The notes under the pieces: model-generated
Told to the model about the DNA's origin: nothing
The model's database searches: none
Seen by the model: the letters and a program-made list of their open reading frames with translations, nothing else
Made by a program: the position numbers and the translations under genes
IMG/VR virus record: IMGVR_UViG_3300047323_000673
Location: 62,001-126,000 of that record
DNA length: 64,000 bases
Origin: a virus
Reading direction: 5' to 3' (one strand)
Shown here: positions 61,531 to 64,000 of the stretch, one piece after another
Layout of the letters: every line of letters begins with the position of its first letter
Numbering within the stretch: position 1 is the stretch's first letter

Positions 61531-62319
61531 TTATACCTTTAATTGTTTATGCTGTAATTTGTTTTTAGATAACTCTAATTCAAGAGAATTATGTAAATCT
61601 CTAATTTTAAAAAAATCATTTATTTTATGTGTTATTGTATTATCTGATGAATAAAGATGATTTTTTATTTCTTCAGTTTGCTCTAACTGCTGTTCAAAAA
61701 TTAAAAATTCAATAATATCTAAATGTGAATATGAGCAAGCTCCTTTAAAACATGAATCATTATTAAAGTGGAAATCTAATTTCTGATTAAAATAAGGTAA
61801 TTGTATAAGATATTTTAAAATATCAAGCCTACCACATTCACATGCTGCTTCTAATATCCTTTCTTTGTCATAATTTATATTTTGATGATGAATTTCAGTT
61901 GAATTTAATATATAATCTACAACTTCAATTTTATCATAATAGATTCCTCTTATTATAGCTTCGTAAGAATATTTTTGTAATTGGAACTTATCATTAATGC
62001 TTGGATCAAATAAAAAATATTTAATGATATTTAAATGACCATTTTTACATGCCCATCTAAAAGCATCACTCGATTGTGAATGAGGATTTGCATGAGATTT
62101 TAAATCAGGAGAAGTTAGTAAATATTTTAAAACTTCTAAATTTCCATAACGACATGCTAAAGAAATACATTCATCATTTTCAAAATGAATATCAGCATTA
62201 TTTTCAAGTTCATTTGAAGTAAGTAAATACTTAACTAAATCTAAATTTCCTTTAATACAAGCTACATGAAACTCATGATTTGCTTCATCAAAATTTAATT
62301 TTTTATAATTTTTTTCCAT
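61531..62319 (-). CDS. degenerate ankyrin-repeat protein, tagged
   Basis: This 262-residue protein has six helix pairs (A-C-I-K-G-N-L-D-L-V-K-Y-L-L, A-C-R-Y-G-N-L-E-V-L-K-Y-L-L, A-C-K-N-G-H-L-N-I-I-K-Y-F-L). The cap is L-I-F-E-Q-Q-L-E-Q-T. The tail RDLHNSLELELSKNKLQH ends KQLKV, glutamine replacing the second lysine. One- and two-base gaps lie at its ends. Confidence 0.93.
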   Translation of the reverse strand: MEKNYKKLNFDEANHEFHVACIKGNLDLVKYLLTSNELENNADIHFENDECISLACRYGNLEVLKYLLTSPDLKSHANPHSQSSDAFRWACKNGHLNIIKYFLFDPSINDKFQLQKYSYEAIIRGIYYDKIEVVDYILNSTEIHHQNINYDKERILEAACECGRLDILKYLIQLPYFNQKLDFHFNNDSCFKGACSYSHLDIIEFLIFEQQLEQTEEIKNHLYSSDNTITHKINDFFKIRDLHNSLELELSKNKLQHKQLKV

Positions 62320-62321
62320 AA

Positions 62322-63092
62322 TTAAATTTTATTTTTTTTGATTTTTTCTTGATTTTCATTTAATTCTGACTGAAGTCCTTGATTCAAATCTCTTAGCTCA
62401 AATAATTTTTCAACTTCATTATCACCATGTATAAAAATTTTTATTGTTTCAGTTTTTTTAATATTTAAATCAAAAATAAGATATTTAAGCACATTAATTT
62501 GGTCATATTGATGTGCATAGAAAAATCCTTTATCATCATTAATATGTATATCAATATGTTTATTTAATTCAGGTGAAGTAAGTAGATATTTAACCATATC
62601 TAAGTAGCCATGCTCACATGCAAACTCTAATAATCTGCCTTCTTTTAAATCAACCTTTGGATTATCAGGTATTTCAGGAGATGTTAGAAAATATTTTAAA
62701 ATATTTAAATGACCATATCTAGCTGCCAATATAATACCTTTATCACAATTATATTTAAGTGTAGGTTTTTGACATACTTCAAGTGAAAACAAATAATATT
62801 TAATGACATCTAAATTACCACCTCTGCAAGCCTTTTCATAAGAGTAAGAATCTGCAATAGCATGCTCTTTAAGCTCTGGGGATGTTAAAAGATATTTAAG
62901 AACATCAAGATGCCCATTAAGTGCTGCTAAAGCAACACATTCATCTCCAGCATAATGTATTTTAGCATTATATTTTAACTTGGAAGATGTAAGAAAATAT
63001 CTGACAAGATTTAAATCGCCAGCTTCACAAGCATCAAGAAATGTCATATTTAACTCATCTTGAGTTAATTCATTATAATTAACAGAAATCAT
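62322..63092 (-). CDS. degenerate ankyrin-repeat protein, tagged
   Basis: This 256-residue protein opens with V-N-Y-N-E-L-T-Q-D-E-L-N, shared with the next gene. It has six regular helix pairs (A-C-E-A-G-D-L-N-L-V-R-Y-F-L, A-A-L-N-G-H-L-D-V-L-K-Y-L-L, A-A-R-Y-G-H-L-N-I-L-K-Y-F-L, A-C-E-H-G-Y-L-D-M-V-K-Y-L-L). The cap is L-I-F-D-L-N-I-K-K-T and the tail RDLNQGLQSELNENQEKI, then KKNKI. Its ATG overlaps the previous stop. Confidence 0.93.
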   Translation of the reverse strand: MISVNYNELTQDELNMTFLDACEAGDLNLVRYFLTSSKLKYNAKIHYAGDECVALAALNGHLDVLKYLLTSPELKEHAIADSYSYEKACRGGNLDVIKYYLFSLEVCQKPTLKYNCDKGIILAARYGHLNILKYFLTSPEIPDNPKVDLKEGRLLEFACEHGYLDMVKYLLTSPELNKHIDIHINDDKGFFYAHQYDQINVLKYLIFDLNIKKTETIKIFIHGDNEVEKLFELRDLNQGLQSELNENQEKIKKNKI

Positions 63093-63844
63093 ATTTTTAT
63101 TTTTTTAGTTGATTGATGATTAGTTTCTAAGTTTTCATGCAAATTTCTATTTAATTCTCTTTTATTAAACAACTCAACTATATCATATCTATTATTTTCT
63201 ACTAAATAATCTCTAATATGTTGGTTCATTTCTATCTTTAAATCAAAAATAAAATAATTAAAAACTGCCATTTGATTATTTTTGCATGCTTCATATATTC
63301 CATAATAAATCATATCTGATACATTAACATTATTAACAAATTCTGGATAATTTAGTAAATACTTTAATATGTTAACATGCCCTTTTTCACAAGTAGATGG
63401 AAATATATCACTTAAGGTTTTTATTTTATTAATATTTTTAAATTGAATATCTGTTAAAAAATAATTTAGAAGTTCTTCTTGTCCAAAAGTTGCTGACATT
63501 ATTATACCCATATTAGCTATATGAGATTTATCTTTTTTTAATGTAGGCAAAGTAAACAAGTATTTTAATATTTCTAGTTGTCCAGTCTCAAAAGAAGAAT
63601 TATAAATAGTGCCAGAATAATCAGAATGTTTGTTTTTTAATAGATACTTTACTATTTCTATTCTTCCAAATAATGTTGCAGATTTAACGGATTCTCGATA
63701 ATTAAATTCTAGATCTGCTTTAATATTTAAATCATCTGATTCAAGTAAGTATTTAGCTAAATTTAAATCACCATCAATACAAGCATGTACGAGTGCTTTA
63801 TTTAATTCATCTTGAGTTAGTTCATTATAATTTACAGAATTCAT
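63089..63844 (-). CDS. degenerate ankyrin-repeat protein, tagged
   Basis: This 251-residue protein has the same opening as the gene after it, so the two are recent duplicates at least at their starts. It has six helix pairs (A-C-I-D-G-D-L-N-L-A-K-Y-L-L, A-T-L-F-G-R-I-E-I-V-K-Y-L-L, T-C-E-K-G-H-V-N-I-L-K-Y-L-L). The cap is F-I-F-D-L-K-I-E-M-N and the tail RELNRNLHENLETNHQST, then KKIKI. ATGA overlaps occur at both ends. Confidence 0.93.
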   Translation of the reverse strand: MNSVNYNELTQDELNKALVHACIDGDLNLAKYLLESDDLNIKADLEFNYRESVKSATLFGRIEIVKYLLKNKHSDYSGTIYNSSFETGQLEILKYLFTLPTLKKDKSHIANMGIIMSATFGQEELLNYFLTDIQFKNINKIKTLSDIFPSTCEKGHVNILKYLLNYPEFVNNVNVSDMIYYGIYEACKNNQMAVFNYFIFDLKIEMNQHIRDYLVENNRYDIVELFNKRELNRNLHENLETNHQSTKKIKI

Positions 63845-64000
63845 ATTTTTATTTTCCTAGTTTGCTCATTATGAATTCTTAAATTTTTATTTAAATCTGT
63901 ATGCAAATCTTTTCTTAACTCTCTAATGTTAAACATGTCTAAAATGTCATTTCTACCTGCTTTAATTAAATGCTCCTTTGTATTCTCTTTAAGGGTCATA
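63841..64000 (-). CDS. ankyrin-array protein, only the 3' end in window, tagged
   Basis: The last 52 codons of a minus-strand gene are visible: E-H-L-I-K-A-G-R-N-D-I-L-D-M-F-N-I, then RELRKDLHTDLNKNLRIHN and RKIKI. The M-F-N-I-R-E-L-R segment is the usual end of the ankyrin family here. The frame is open to the window edge. Its TGA overlaps the next ATG, so the array continues to the right. Confidence 0.85.
   Translation of the reverse strand, partial: MTLKENTKEHLIKAGRNDILDMFNIRELRKDLHTDLNKNLRIHNEQTRKIKI

Noticed and set aside
1-64000. The tail as a eukaryotic dilysine ER-retrieval motif or a PDZ ligand
   Set aside because: Dilysine motifs need lysines at -3/-4 or -3/-5; here they are at -2, -4 and -5. 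A hydrophobic-x-hydrophobic PDZ-type end fits KLKI forms but not the many P-K-V, N-K-I and T-K-V ends.
1-64000. tRNA, rRNA, transposase or integrase genes
   Set aside because: I saw no cloverleaf-like sequence, rRNA segment or recombinase motif on either strand, though short RNAs cannot be excluded by eye.

Overview
The window is AT-rich bacterial DNA, densely coded on both strands, with Shine-Dalgarno sites, sigma70-like promoters (mostly with 16-17 bp spacers) and strong hairpin-plus-U-tract terminators. The only housekeeping gene is argS (23959-25629). A small helix-turn-helix gene at the left (643-1035) has visibly higher GC and resembles proteins I associate with Burkholderiales. I read the source as a low-GC proteobacterium, probably host-associated, because almost everything else is repeat-protein genes of the kind found in intracellular bacteria. 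Several small genes look like hypothetical proteins of large phages, so a plasmid or phage-derived element is also possible. I cannot name the species.

Layout. 1-8689: BspA-like/DUF285 genes on the plus strand, including a ten-gene array (2639-8689) in which every junction is a 4-nt ATGA overlap. 8794-13591: mixed genes (small membrane protein, 29-residue-repeat protein, WGR-domain protein, phage-like protein, canonical ankyrin protein, PcfJ-like protein). 13706-19617: one plus-strand run holding a helical protein, four DUF4116 proteins, a long BspA-like protein and a small orphan. 19629-23875: minus-strand BspA-like, stem-repeat (LRR-like), membrane and three ankyrin genes. 23959-28080: argS and a group of small phage-like genes. 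28167-38840: a stem-repeat gene and a 14-gene ankyrin array on the minus strand. 38988-52379: two large untagged paralogues (38988-40748, 50685-52379) on either side of an ankyrin-like gene, a four-copy family of about 355 residues, a small phage-like operon and two more stem-repeat genes. 52493-52965: a tandem pair of small proteins. 52996-64000: a second ankyrin array of 15 genes on the minus strand, running off the right edge.

The main discovery is a shared carboxy-terminal module. About 60 of some 88 genes end in the same roughly 20-residue tail: a short Leu/Glu helix (pattern L-N-x-x-L-x-x-E-L), a polar Asn/Ser/Lys linker, then usually K-K-x-K followed by a final I, L or V. The penultimate lysine is present in every tagged protein. 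The tail sits on unrelated architectures: BspA-like, ankyrin, DUF4116, stem-repeat, WGR, the 355-residue family and small orphans. Phage-like and housekeeping genes lack it. I infer a common export or targeting signal on a large repertoire of putative effectors, for example a type IV secretion carboxy-terminal signal or a monopartite nuclear-localisation-like signal. No secretion apparatus is encoded here, so the delivery route is not shown.

The tail codons also help form the translational junctions between genes: K-I-stop gives the ATGA overlap, and K-V-stop gives AAGGTTTAAT before ATG. Two ankyrin genes have lost the tail through small lesions, one a frameshift in an A run and one a stop codon just before the last three residues.
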